Below are positions 9,304 to 18,793 of a stretch of 64,000 nt of DNA, piece after piece. Both the position numbers and the translations under genes were made by a program. The stretch is from Candidatus Pullilachnospira intestinigallinarum (GTDB lineage Bacteria; Bacillota; Clostridia; Lachnospirales; Lachnospiraceae). Each line of letters opens with the position of its first letter. Position 1 is the stretch's first letter. The notes below the pieces were generated by a model that searched no databases, was not told where the DNA came from, and saw only the letters and a program-made list of their open reading frames with translations. The stretch covers positions 1 to 64,000 of the forward strand of contig DVIN01000003.1 of the NCBI GenBank assembly GCA_018711275.1. The letters run 5' to 3'.

Positions 9304-10491
9304 TTATTTCCGGTACATGGCCGCCACCCGGTCAAAGGCCGCCAGGGAACGTTCTACTTTTTCCGTATCAATGCAGTAGGCAATCCGGAAATACCCCGGA
9401 CAGCCAAAGGTATCCCCCGGAACCAGCAACAGATCCGCTTCCATGGCTTTTTTACAGAATGCCTGGGAATCCGCCTCCAGCGCTTTGGGGAACATGTAGA
9501 AGGTCCCGCCGGGCCTTACGATCTCAAAGCCCAGCTTTGTCAGTCTGTCATAAAGAATCCCGGCGTTTTTCTCGTAAACCGACAGATCCGAGGTATCGCA
9601 AAGGCACTCTGCCACCGCCAGCTGAATAATGGAGGACGGACAGTTATGGCCGATTCCTCTGGAAATCTGGCCGCACATCTCCACAATCAGTTCCGCGTCC
9701 TCGCAGGACGGGGAGACCGCCACATATCCGATCCGCTCTCCGGGAATGGACAGAGACTTGCTGAAGGAATAGCAGGTAATGGTGTTTTTGTAATATTTCG
9801 CCACATAAGGAGCATCCACACCGTCAAATACAATCTCCCGGTAGGGTTCATCGGAAATCAGATAAATCTCATGGCCGTACGCCTTCTCCTTCTCCTCCAG
9901 AATCCGGGCCAGCTGCTGAATCGTTTCCGTGGTATAGACGATACCTGACGGATTGTTGGGCGTATTGATCAGCACCGCCGTGACATCCTCCGTCAGCATC
10001 TCCTCAAATTTCTGAAAATCCACCTGGAACCCGGCAAGATCCGGCGGGACCACCTTCAGATTGGCTCCTGTGAGATTCACATAAAACCGGTATTCCGGGA
10101 AAAACGGCGCAAAGGTCAAAATAGCGTCTCCCGGGACCGTCACCGCCCGGAAGGCATGGGCCAGGGCCGCCGCCGCCCCGCTGGTCATGAAAATGTGTTC
10201 TTTCTTATATTCCATGCCGAACCGCTGATTCAGCGAATCCGCCACCGCCTGCCGGACGGAATCAATGCCCAGCGTGGGACTGTAGCCGTGGAGTGCCACC
10301 GGGCTCTCGTTTTCCAGCAGGCTGATCATCTTTTTGGTAAACTTTTCCGGTACGGGCACCGAAGGATTTCCCAGACTGTAGTCAAACACATTCTCCGGTC
10401 CGATCTCCTTTCCTCTTTTTGCTCCGTAAGCCGCCATCTCCCGGATGGCAGATTTTGCTCCCAGCATGTTTTTATACTGTTTGGCGATCAT
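9304..10491 (-). CDS. PLP-dependent class I aminotransferase (aspartate aminotransferase-like)
   Basis: 396 aa; NTPNNPSGIVY, SFSKSLSIPGERIGY lysine motif. Confidence 0.92.
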   Translation of the reverse strand: MIAKQYKNMLGAKSAIREMAAYGAKRGKEIGPENVFDYSLGNPSVPVPEKFTKKMISLLENESPVALHGYSPTLGIDSVRQAVADSLNQRFGMEYKKEHIFMTSGAAAALAHAFRAVTVPGDAILTFAPFFPEYRFYVNLTGANLKVVPPDLAGFQVDFQKFEEMLTEDVTAVLINTPNNPSGIVYTTETIQQLARILEEKEKAYGHEIYLISDEPYREIVFDGVDAPYVAKYYKNTITCYSFSKSLSIPGERIGYVAVSPSCEDAELIVEMCGQISRGIGHNCPSSIIQLAVAECLCDTSDLSVYEKNAGILYDRLTKLGFEIVRPGGTFYMFPKALEADSQAFCKKAMEADLLLVPGDTFGCPGYFRIAYCIDTEKVERSLAAFDRVAAMYRK

Positions 10492-10610
10492 ATCTATCTT
10501 CCTTTCTTTTCGTATATTTACAATGGCATTGGCCATCGGAGGATCTATCCGGGGTTCCTTTACATCGGATGCCTGGTCATAAAGGGATCCCGGGTAACGC
10601 CCGCAAAGGA

Positions 10611-10640
10611 CAGCATCCCGGCCGTATGGCCGGGATTCTG
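10611..10640. other. Strong hairpin between mscS-like gene and aminotransferase gene
   Basis: CAGCATCCCGGCC-GTAT-GGCCGGGATTCTG; no T-tract. Confidence 0.6.
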
Positions 10641-10676
10641 CCCTTCCTCTTAAATTTCGGGAAATCTTTCCTCCGG

Positions 10677-11528
10677 TTACTTTTTTATTTCCCTGGGAAC
10701 CTCCTGAATCCGCAGATCCATCTGAGGATATGGGATCTGAATGCCGTTGGCGTCGAAGGCTTCCTTGATGCGCTCATTCATCCGCCACTTGGTATTCCAG
10801 AATTCTTCTGTCTTTACCCAGGACTTCATTCCCAGCACCACAGAACTGTCTCCCAGCGAATCCACATAAATCTGGCTTTCCTCCTGATCCATCAGTTCCG
10901 GATCCTCCTGAATCAACTGCCGGAGAATCTCTTTGGCCTTCTGCAGATCCGAATCGTAAGAGATTCCCACTTTGATTTCCAGACGCCGTTTATCGGCCGC
11001 CGTCACATTGGTAATGCAGTTGCCGGTCAGCAGGGAATTGGGAATCACCACTTTTCTGCTGTCCGTGGTGGCCAGGGTGGTATAATACAGTTCAATTTTC
11101 TCCACGGTTCCTTCATTATTCTCTCCATGTTCGATTATGTAATCGCCCACGGAAAAGGGTCTGAGAAACATAATGATCAGCCCGCTGGCAAAATTGGACA
11201 GTCCGTCTTTCAAAGCCAGGCTGACCGCCACGCCGGCGGAGGCCAGCACGGTGGCTATGGAAGTCCGGTCCACCCCCACCTGGGCTGCCAGCGTCATGAT
11301 CAGAAGGATGTGGAGGCTGATCTTTAAAATCGACATCAGGAAACTTTTGGCCGCCTCGTCCGTTCCATACTTCAGCAGATGCTTCTTTACCATACGGCAC
11401 AGCCAGGCAATCACCTTTGTCCCGACAGCGTAGACAATCAGCGCCAGAACCAGTCGGAGCAGAAATCCCAGCATACTGTCTCTGGGAATGTTATTCAGCC
11501 AGGACAGCGCTTCTTTGATCACATCCAT
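10677..11528 (-). CDS. MscS-family mechanosensitive ion channel
   Basis: 283 aa; AGVAVSLALKDGLSNFASGLIIMFLRPFSVGDYI pore-helix/beta-domain signature. Confidence 0.93.
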   Translation of the reverse strand: MDVIKEALSWLNNIPRDSMLGFLLRLVLALIVYAVGTKVIAWLCRMVKKHLLKYGTDEAAKSFLMSILKISLHILLIMTLAAQVGVDRTSIATVLASAGVAVSLALKDGLSNFASGLIIMFLRPFSVGDYIIEHGENNEGTVEKIELYYTTLATTDSRKVVIPNSLLTGNCITNVTAADKRRLEIKVGISYDSDLQKAKEILRQLIQEDPELMDQEESQIYVDSLGDSSVVLGMKSWVKTEEFWNTKWRMNERIKEAFDANGIQIPYPQMDLRIQEVPREIKK

Positions 11529-11537
11529 AAAATAAAC

Positions 11538-14063
11538 TTATCCTTTCTCTCCGGCCGGTCCGCGTTTCTTTCCGACGCCTGCCGTATCCGTCTCTGCTCG
11601 CTTTTGCGGTTCTGGTTTTTCATTCTCTGGTTTTGTCTTCCCGGTCTTTGCGGCCCTCTGTTTCGGCTCCTCCGCTTCCTCCTTCACAACCCTCTGCTTT
11701 GGCTCCTCCACTTTCGGCTCTTCCGCCTTTCCTTTCTTCGTCTGCTCCTCTGCTTTTTGGGCCAGCTCCATCTGTCTGCTGATCTCTTCCTTCAGACCGG
11801 TTTTCTTTGCGGAAGTATTCTTTCTCTTTCCTCTGGCAGTCTTGTTGTCCACCGCTTTTTCCACGGTTTTGGTATAACTGTAAATACAGATGCCCAGCGC
11901 CGGAACCTTGACGGTGAGCGAATAGGGCCGGTCGTCACATTCCACCTTTTTTGCGATCTTCACCCGGGGATTCACGAAACCGCTTCCGCCGTAAGCCTCG
12001 GCATCACTGTTGAGGATTTCTTTATATTTTCCCGCGTAGGGCACGCCCACCTGATGGGCGTCATAGGCCACATCAGAGAAGTTGCAGATCACCACCAGAG
12101 TCTCCTCCGGCTTTGCGGTTCTTCTCATGAAGGATACCATGCTTTTTTCCCAGTCCACGCAGTTGATCCACTCAAAGCCCTGGGGATCGTAATCCATCCG
12201 GTAGAGAGCCGGATACTGCCGGTAAAGTCCGATCAACGCTTTCATGAAATCACGCAGCTTCTGATGCTCCGGCTGCTCCATATCGCTCCAGTCCAGCGAT
12301 TTATTCTCCGCCCACTCATGCTCCTGGCCAAACTCCTGCCCCATAAACAGAAGCTTCTTTCCGGGATGCGTCACGAAAAATCCCAGCGCCAGCCGCAGAT
12401 TGGCAAACTTCTTTTCCCGTTCCCCGGGCATCTTATTCAGCAGCGAGCCTTTTCCATGTACCACCTCATCATGGGAAAGACTCAGCATGAAATTCTCACT
12501 GTAAGCATAAATCATGCTGAAGGTCAGCTCGTTGTGATGGCTTCCCCGAAACAGGGGATCGTTGCACATATAGCCGATGAAATCGTTCATCCATCCCATA
12601 TTCCACTTATAGTCAAAGCCCAGGCCGTCGTCCTCCACACTGCCGGTCACTCGCGGCCATGCGGTGGACTCCTCCGCGATCAGCAGCGTATCCGGATATT
12701 TTTTCTTGAAGATGGAATTCAGATGCTTCAGGAATTCCACCGCGTCCAGATTTTCGTTGCCTCCATAGATATTGGGAATCCATTCTCCATCGTTTTTCCC
12801 GTAATCCAGATAAAGCATGGATGCCACCGCGTCGAAACGGATACCGTCCACATGGTACTTGTCCGCCCAGTACAGTGCGTTGGAAATCAGGAAATTCTTC
12901 ACCTGGGGGCGGCCGTAATTATAGATCAGTGTGCCCCAGTGGGGGTGATATCCCTGCCGGGGATCCAGATGTTCATAGAGGCAGGTTCCGTCAAAGGAAG
13001 CCAGACCGAAGGTATCTCTCGGAAAATGGGCCGGCACCCAGTCCAGAATCACACCGAAACCGGCCCGGTGAAGGGTATCCACAAAGAACATGAAATCCTC
13101 CGGTGAACCGTACCGGCTGGTGGGCGCATAATACCCCGTCACCTGGTAGCCCCAGGAAGCGTCAAAGGGATGCTCCATGATGGGCATCAGCTCCACATGA
13201 GTATAGCCCATCTCTGTCAGATACTCCACCAGCATAGGGGCAATCTCCCGGTAATTGTAAAACTCCCGGCCATCCTCCGGTTTTTTCCAGGAACCCAGAT
13301 GCATCTCATAGACAAACATGGGCTGATCCGTCTTATTCAGTTTTTTTCTGCTGCGCAGCCATGCCTTGTCCCGCCAGCGAAACCGGGTCAGATCCGCCAC
13401 CACAGAAGCAGTGGCCGGGCGAAGCTCCGCGGCATTGGCGTAAGGATCCGCTTTCAGATAAGTCAGTCCGTCCCGCAGCTTCAGTTCGTATTTGTAAATG
13501 GCCCCCACGGGAATTCCCGGGATGAACAGTTCGTAGATTCCGGAAGCCTGCAGAAGATTCATCTGATACATCCTGCCGTCCCAGTTGTTGAAATCGCCCA
13601 CCACGGACACCCGCATGGCATTGGGCGCCCAAACCGCGAAGTACACGCCGTCCACACCGTCAATGGTCATGGGATGGGCGCCCATCTTCTCATAAATCTC
13701 ATAACAGATCCCGTTGGTAAACTGCTGCTCTTCCTCCAGGGTGATCTGAGGGCCGAAAGCATAGGGATCCCGGTATTCTCTCACTTCCTCCTGCTCACTT
13801 ACCAGATACACATAGTCAGGAATCTCCTGATACGGCAGCAGTGCCGCAAAGAAACCTGCCTCATCCTCCATCACCATGGGATATGTTTTCTCATCGGAAA
13901 GAACTTTGACGCTTACCTGGGTTCTCTCCGGAAAAAAGCACTGCACCAGAACACCGTCTCCGGTCATCCGGGGACCCAGAATATTCCTGGGGGCATTTTC
14001 CTCCGAATACACCACGGCCTCAATCTCCGGCCAGTCCATCATTTCATATAATTTGTCTGCCAT
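11538..14063 (-). CDS. glgB: 1,4-alpha-glucan branching enzyme with C-terminal charged low-complexity tail
   Basis: 842 aa; CBM48 + GH13 (DGIRFDAVASMLYLDYGK, LSHDEVVHGKGSLLNKMPG). Confidence 0.95.
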   Translation of the reverse strand: MADKLYEMMDWPEIEAVVYSEENAPRNILGPRMTGDGVLVQCFFPERTQVSVKVLSDEKTYPMVMEDEAGFFAALLPYQEIPDYVYLVSEQEEVREYRDPYAFGPQITLEEEQQFTNGICYEIYEKMGAHPMTIDGVDGVYFAVWAPNAMRVSVVGDFNNWDGRMYQMNLLQASGIYELFIPGIPVGAIYKYELKLRDGLTYLKADPYANAAELRPATASVVADLTRFRWRDKAWLRSRKKLNKTDQPMFVYEMHLGSWKKPEDGREFYNYREIAPMLVEYLTEMGYTHVELMPIMEHPFDASWGYQVTGYYAPTSRYGSPEDFMFFVDTLHRAGFGVILDWVPAHFPRDTFGLASFDGTCLYEHLDPRQGYHPHWGTLIYNYGRPQVKNFLISNALYWADKYHVDGIRFDAVASMLYLDYGKNDGEWIPNIYGGNENLDAVEFLKHLNSIFKKKYPDTLLIAEESTAWPRVTGSVEDDGLGFDYKWNMGWMNDFIGYMCNDPLFRGSHHNELTFSMIYAYSENFMLSLSHDEVVHGKGSLLNKMPGEREKKFANLRLALGFFVTHPGKKLLFMGQEFGQEHEWAENKSLDWSDMEQPEHQKLRDFMKALIGLYRQYPALYRMDYDPQGFEWINCVDWEKSMVSFMRRTAKPEETLVVICNFSDVAYDAHQVGVPYAGKYKEILNSDAEAYGGSGFVNPRVKIAKKVECDDRPYSLTVKVPALGICIYSYTKTVEKAVDNKTARGKRKNTSAKKTGLKEEISRQMELAQKAEEQTKKGKAEEPKVEEPKQRVVKEEAEEPKQRAAKTGKTKPENEKPEPQKRAETDTAGVGKKRGPAGEKG

Positions 14064-14192
14064 AAAACCCGTACCTCCTCTTTTCATAATTATCCCAACG
14101 GATATCTCTGCATATGCAGTGTATCCAATTATGAAAGTATAAACTTATTCTATCACTTTTGCCCTGGAAATACAAGTTTCAGTCAGCTTTCC

Positions 14193-14678
14193 CTACAGCA
14201 GTTCCGACGCCTTTTTTCCTGTCATATGTTCGATGCGCATTTCCAGGACACAAAGTCCCTTCCACTCCCGCCGGATCGCCTGGTTTCTGTTTTCTTCGCT
14301 GTCATTGGGGGCATACTTTACAGCCAGCTTTTCAATGGCAGTTCTCTTTTCTTCATCCGTCTCCAGAATCCGCATCTTCCCGAATACGGTCACACTCCGG
14401 TAATAGGTGGTATACACGGCGGGCGCCACCTGATCCTGCCCTACCACGCAGAAGGACGCCTTCGCGTCCCGGCGGACGGCATCGATTTTATGACCGGTTT
14501 TTGCGGAGTGAAAAATGATGGTTCCCTCCTGTTCGTCGTACACATAGCTTAAAGGAACCGCATAGGGATATCCCTCGTCACCGGCAAGGGCCAGTACCCC
14601 ACAAGTGCCCTTTTTCAGAATTTCTTGCGCTTCCTCCGGCGCCATCTGCTGTCTTTTCAGTCGCATTTCCCGAAACAT
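14193..14678 (-). CDS. Pyridoxamine 5'-phosphate oxidase family / NimA-like flavoprotein
   Basis: 162 aa; MRLKRQQM...GTCGVLALAGDEGYPYAVPLSYVYD...IIFHSAKTGHKIDAV. Confidence 0.85.
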   Translation of the reverse strand: MFREMRLKRQQMAPEEAQEILKKGTCGVLALAGDEGYPYAVPLSYVYDEQEGTIIFHSAKTGHKIDAVRRDAKASFCVVGQDQVAPAVYTTYYRSVTVFGKMRILETDEEKRTAIEKLAVKYAPNDSEENRNQAIRREWKGLCVLEMRIEHMTGKKASELL

Positions 14679-14739
14679 TTTTCTCCCTCCTGTTCTTGAA
14701 TTGAACGGCAACAGTTCCGCCGCCTTCTCCGTTCCCTTC

Positions 14740-15861
14740 TCACATCGCCCTGCGGTACAGTTTTGCTATGGCTTCCCTGTCGAACTGCACCGGATGCGCG
14801 CTGATGGCTGCGGCGGACACTTTCAGACAGTTATCCGTCATCCACTCCACATCCTCTTTTCTGACGCCTTCCGCCGACAGGGTGGTCTCAAGGCCGATGT
14901 CCCGCAGAAGATCCGTAAGAAGCACCAGGAAATCGCCGCCGCCCATATGCTGTGCCAGCACCTGAAATTTTTCGGGCGCCCGGGGGATGGTGGCCTCGTA
15001 AATCACCGGGGAAAGGGCCGCCAGGCCCCGGCCATGCACAATATCCCTCAGGCCGCTGGCCGGGTGCTCCATACCGTGGGGCAGCGCCACTCCCGCCATA
15101 TTGATGCACATGCCGCCCAGGGTACTTCCCAGACATACCCGCCCCCAGGCTTCCATATCCGAATGATCCGCCAGAGCCTTGCGGATATTGTCTGCCAGAA
15201 GTTCCACCCCAAAAAGCGCCTGCTGCATCACCAGAGGCTGGGTGGTTCTGGACAGATACGCCTCCATATTGTGGCAGAGGGCATCGAACATCACGCTGGA
15301 AGCCACCCCATTGGGCATGGTCACCATCAGCTCCGGATCGATGATGGATACTTTGGAGAGACTGACCATATTGCGCAGCGACTTTTTGTCTCCCGTTTTG
15401 TCATTGGTAAGCACAGCAAAACAGTTGCCCTCGCTGCCGGTTCCGCAGGTGGTGGGCAGGGCCACCAGCGGCAGCGCCTGGCTGCCGGTTCGGAGCCCGA
15501 AAATGTAGTCAAAAATGTCGCCGTCGTTTTTCGCCAGAAACGCGATGGCTTTTCCGCAGTCGATAATACTTCCGCCGCCTGCGGCCACCACCACGTCACA
15601 CTTCTCTTCCCGGGCCAGCGCCATTCCCCGGTAGGCGTCGGAGGCCAGCGGGTTTGGACGGGCCTGGTCATAGACCACCGAAGAGACGCCGGCTTTTTTC
15701 AGAGAATCCTGAATGCGGTCAAGAAGACCGGTTTTCCTGGCGCTGTTTCTTCCTGTCACCACCAGGGCCCGCCTTCCGTATTTGGCGGTCTCTTCTCCCA
15801 CCAGGTCGGCCTTCCCCTGCCCGAAAATCAGATTCACCGGAAGATAATACTGAAATTCCAT
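14740..15861 (-). CDS. Iron-containing (class III) alcohol dehydrogenase; candidate 4-hydroxybutyrate dehydrogenase by context
   Basis: 374 aa; AAGGGSIIDCGKAIA, LPTTCGTGSEGN, HGMEHPASG; start placed at MEFQYYLPVNL. Confidence 0.88.
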   Translation of the reverse strand: MEFQYYLPVNLIFGQGKADLVGEETAKYGRRALVVTGRNSARKTGLLDRIQDSLKKAGVSSVVYDQARPNPLASDAYRGMALAREEKCDVVVAAGGGSIIDCGKAIAFLAKNDGDIFDYIFGLRTGSQALPLVALPTTCGTGSEGNCFAVLTNDKTGDKKSLRNMVSLSKVSIIDPELMVTMPNGVASSVMFDALCHNMEAYLSRTTQPLVMQQALFGVELLADNIRKALADHSDMEAWGRVCLGSTLGGMCINMAGVALPHGMEHPASGLRDIVHGRGLAALSPVIYEATIPRAPEKFQVLAQHMGGGDFLVLLTDLLRDIGLETTLSAEGVRKEDVEWMTDNCLKVSAAAISAHPVQFDREAIAKLYRRAM

Positions 15862-15868
15862 ACTGCAG

Positions 15869-16732
15869 TCACCTCTTTCCATGGGTCAGAAGAATCTGAT
15901 ACATCTCCGGTCTTCGATCCCGGAATACGCCCCATTCCCGCCTTTTTTCCGCGATGGCATCCAGGTCAAAGGAAGCGGTCAGCACCATCTCGCTCTCCCG
16001 GTCCGCCTGGGCCACCAGTGCTCCCGTTTCATCGGCGATGAAGGAAGAGCCGTAAAATGTCATTTCAGAATCCTTTTCCGCTTCCGTACCGATCCGGTTG
16101 GAGGCGATCACCGGCATGATGTTTGCGGCCGCATGCCCCTGCATGCAGCGGGTCCAGTGGGGCTGGGAATCGTTCTGAAGTACCGGTTCACTGCCGATAG
16201 CGGTGGGATAAAACAGCAGTTCCGCACCCAGAAGCGCCATGCATCTGGCCGCTTCCGGGAACCACTGATCCCAGCAGATCCCGCAGCCGATCCTGCCGTA
16301 TCTGGTATCCCATACTTTAAAACCGGTATCCCCCGGCGTGAAATAGAATTTCTCCGCATAGGGCAGGCCGTCGGGGATGTGCGTTTTGCGGTAATAGCCC
16401 AGAACACTTCCGTCCGCATCGATGATAGCCAGCGTGTTGAAGCCCGTATTTCCGGCTTTTTCATAAAAGCTCACCGGAATCACCACCGACAGTTCCCGGG
16501 CCACCTGCTGAAACCGGAGAACCGCTGGATTTTCCTCCGCCTTCGTACACATTTTCATATAATCAAAGCTCTGGATCTGGGCAAAATACGGGGTTTCAAA
16601 CAACTCCTGCAGCAGAACAATATTGGCGCCCTGCGCCGCCGCCTGCCGCACCAGACCTTCCGCCTTGTTCAGATTTTCCTCCCGATTCCAGCTGCAGCTC
16701 ATCTGGGTGGCAGCCACAGTCACTTTTCTCAT
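15869..16732 (-). CDS. aguB: N-carbamoylputrescine amidase (nitrilase superfamily)
   Basis: 288 aa; LLQELFETPYFAQ, KTHIPDG, GCGICWDQWFPEAARCMAL. Confidence 0.9.
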   Translation of the reverse strand: MRKVTVAATQMSCSWNREENLNKAEGLVRQAAAQGANIVLLQELFETPYFAQIQSFDYMKMCTKAEENPAVLRFQQVARELSVVIPVSFYEKAGNTGFNTLAIIDADGSVLGYYRKTHIPDGLPYAEKFYFTPGDTGFKVWDTRYGRIGCGICWDQWFPEAARCMALLGAELLFYPTAIGSEPVLQNDSQPHWTRCMQGHAAANIMPVIASNRIGTEAEKDSEMTFYGSSFIADETGALVAQADRESEMVLTASFDLDAIAEKRREWGVFRDRRPEMYQILLTHGKR

Positions 16733-18108
16733 ACTCCGGCACCTCCTTTTTCCGTGCATACCCGGATGGCCTCCTCGTAAATGGCAAGCCCGGCTTCCAG
16801 CTGCGCGTCCGTCATCACCAGCGGGGCCAGGAAGCGGATCACATTGTTATGAATACCGGCATTTTCCACCAGCAGTCCGCGGCGGGCACATTCCTGGATG
16901 ATGTCGGATACCAGCTGCGGATCCGGCTCCCTGGTGGCTTTGTCCTTAACAAATTCCACGCCCAGCATGGCGCCCAGACCCCGGACATCACCCACCTGCT
17001 CATACGTTTCTTTCCATTTCAGGAATCTTTCCCGGCATTTATCGCCAATCTGACGGGAACGCAGCGCCAGGTTCTCTTTTTCAATGACCTCCAGCACCTT
17101 GACGCCTGCCGCGCAGGCCAGGGCGTTTCCTCCGTAGGTACCGCCGATGATCCCTGACGGAATCCCGTCCATGATCTCTTTGCGGGCGATCACCGCGCTG
17201 AGGGGAATTCCTCCCGCGATGGACTTCGCGGTGGCCAGGATATCCGGCTCCACTCCCGCTTCCTTCCAGTAGTCGCAGGCAAACAGCCGGCCCGTCCGGC
17301 AAAATCCGGTCTGCACCTCATCTGCCACCAGAAGAATTCCATACTGGTCGCAGATCTCCCGCAGGGCTTTCACAAACGAAAGGGGGGCCGGAATAAATCC
17401 GCCTTCTCCCTGCAGCGGCTCGATGACCATGGCGGCCACATATTCCGGCAGAGAAGCATTTTCAAAGACCTCCTTCACACTGTCCACACACCAGCGGATA
17501 TAGGCCTCCTCCGTCATCTGCTCCGGTTTCCGGTAGAGATAAGGAAACTCCGCCCGGTATACCCCGTCGGGGAAGGGACCCATCCCCCGGGAATAGGCTT
17601 TTTTCGCGGTCATGGACATGGTCAGCATGGTGCGGCCGTGGAATGCTCCGGAAAATACGATGATGTTGGGGCGGCCTGTATAGCCTTTCGCGATTTTCAC
17701 CGCGTTTTCATCCGCCTCGGCGCCGCTGTTGGCAAACATGACCTTCTTTTCCTCACCTTTTACCGGCGTGACGGCCGCCAGCTTTTCCGCCAGCTCAATA
17801 TACCGCTCATGGGTCACAATATTTGCCATGCCGTGAAAATATTTTCCCGCCTGTTCGCGGACAGCCTCCACCAGTTCCGGATGGCAGTGTCCCACATTCA
17901 GAACGCCTACGCCGCCTACCCAGTCCAGGAAGCGGTTTCCGTCCACATCTTCAATCATGGCCCCTTCTGCCCGCTCCATAACACAGGGATAGACGCACCG
18001 GATCGCGTCCGGCATGATCTTTTTTCTGCGCTCCAGCACGGCGGCCGCCTTAGGCCCCGGCAGTGTCTCCGTTTTTATTTCCGGTAATGCTTCTCTTAAC
18101 TCGCTCAT
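16729..18108 (-). CDS. Class III aminotransferase (4-aminobutyrate aminotransferase-like)
   Basis: 460 aa; NSGAEADENAVKIAK, VIEPLQGEGGFIPA, LLVADEVQTGFCRTGR, TAKSIAGGIPLSAV; stop overlaps the aguB start by 4 nt (ATGA). Confidence 0.88.
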   Translation of the reverse strand: MSELREALPEIKTETLPGPKAAAVLERRKKIMPDAIRCVYPCVMERAEGAMIEDVDGNRFLDWVGGVGVLNVGHCHPELVEAVREQAGKYFHGMANIVTHERYIELAEKLAAVTPVKGEEKKVMFANSGAEADENAVKIAKGYTGRPNIIVFSGAFHGRTMLTMSMTAKKAYSRGMGPFPDGVYRAEFPYLYRKPEQMTEEAYIRWCVDSVKEVFENASLPEYVAAMVIEPLQGEGGFIPAPLSFVKALREICDQYGILLVADEVQTGFCRTGRLFACDYWKEAGVEPDILATAKSIAGGIPLSAVIARKEIMDGIPSGIIGGTYGGNALACAAGVKVLEVIEKENLALRSRQIGDKCRERFLKWKETYEQVGDVRGLGAMLGVEFVKDKATREPDPQLVSDIIQECARRGLLVENAGIHNNVIRFLAPLVMTDAQLEAGLAIYEEAIRVCTEKGGAGV

Positions 18109-18140
18109 AATCGTACACCTCGCTCCTGTCGCATAAAATG

Positions 18141-18755
18141 TCATACTCCGAATTTTCTTCTGACTGCCTCCGCAAGAAACTGGGCCGTTTTTTCCACACC
18201 CAGAAAACTGCTGTCTATCATAATGTCCTTGTGATTCTTGTCATCCGGCAGATAGCCCGCGTAATGCATATGGTAGGAATCTCTGGCTTCATCCACATCC
18301 ACAATCATCTGACGTGCCTCCTGAATATCCATTTTCAGATTATCCACACTCTGCTGCACTCTTACCTCATAGGGTGCGTAGATATAAATATGCATGGCGT
18401 TCTTCATCTCTTCCAGGATGAAATCCGAGCAGCGTCCCACGATAATGCAGGTTTCCTTTTCTGCCAGAAACTGAATAATGTTCTGCTGCGCCTCAAAAAT
18501 GGCGTCCTGGGTATCACTGGTCCCTTTTCCCAGCGGATACTTCATGCGGGTAAAGGGATTCAGGGGAACTTTTTTCGCCGACTCTTCCTCCTTATCCACC
18601 ACCGATACCGGCAGCTTCAGCTTTTTCGCCGCCTCGTCCACCAGATCGCGGTCATAGTAGCCGATATCCAGAATCTCGCTCATCCGTTTGGCGATGGGTC
18701 TTCCCAGACTTCCAAACTGTCGGGTGATGGTCACCACATACTTGCTTCTCGTCAT
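18141..18755 (-). CDS. Cytidylate kinase-like family protein
   Basis: 204 aa; VVTITRQFGSLGRPIAKRMSEILDIGYYDRDLVDEAAKK, IIVGRCSDFIL. Confidence 0.85.
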   Translation of the reverse strand: MTRSKYVVTITRQFGSLGRPIAKRMSEILDIGYYDRDLVDEAAKKLKLPVSVVDKEEESAKKVPLNPFTRMKYPLGKGTSDTQDAIFEAQQNIIQFLAEKETCIIVGRCSDFILEEMKNAMHIYIYAPYEVRVQQSVDNLKMDIQEARQMIVDVDEARDSYHMHYAGYLPDDKNHKDIMIDSSFLGVEKTAQFLAEAVRRKFGV

Positions 18756-18793
18756 ATCACATTCTCCTCTCTTCAGTCAGCCTGACCGGCTGA

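Noticed and set aside
10611-10640. Rho-independent terminator of the mscS-like gene
   Set aside because: Strong stem but no U-tract on either strand; listed only as a hairpin.
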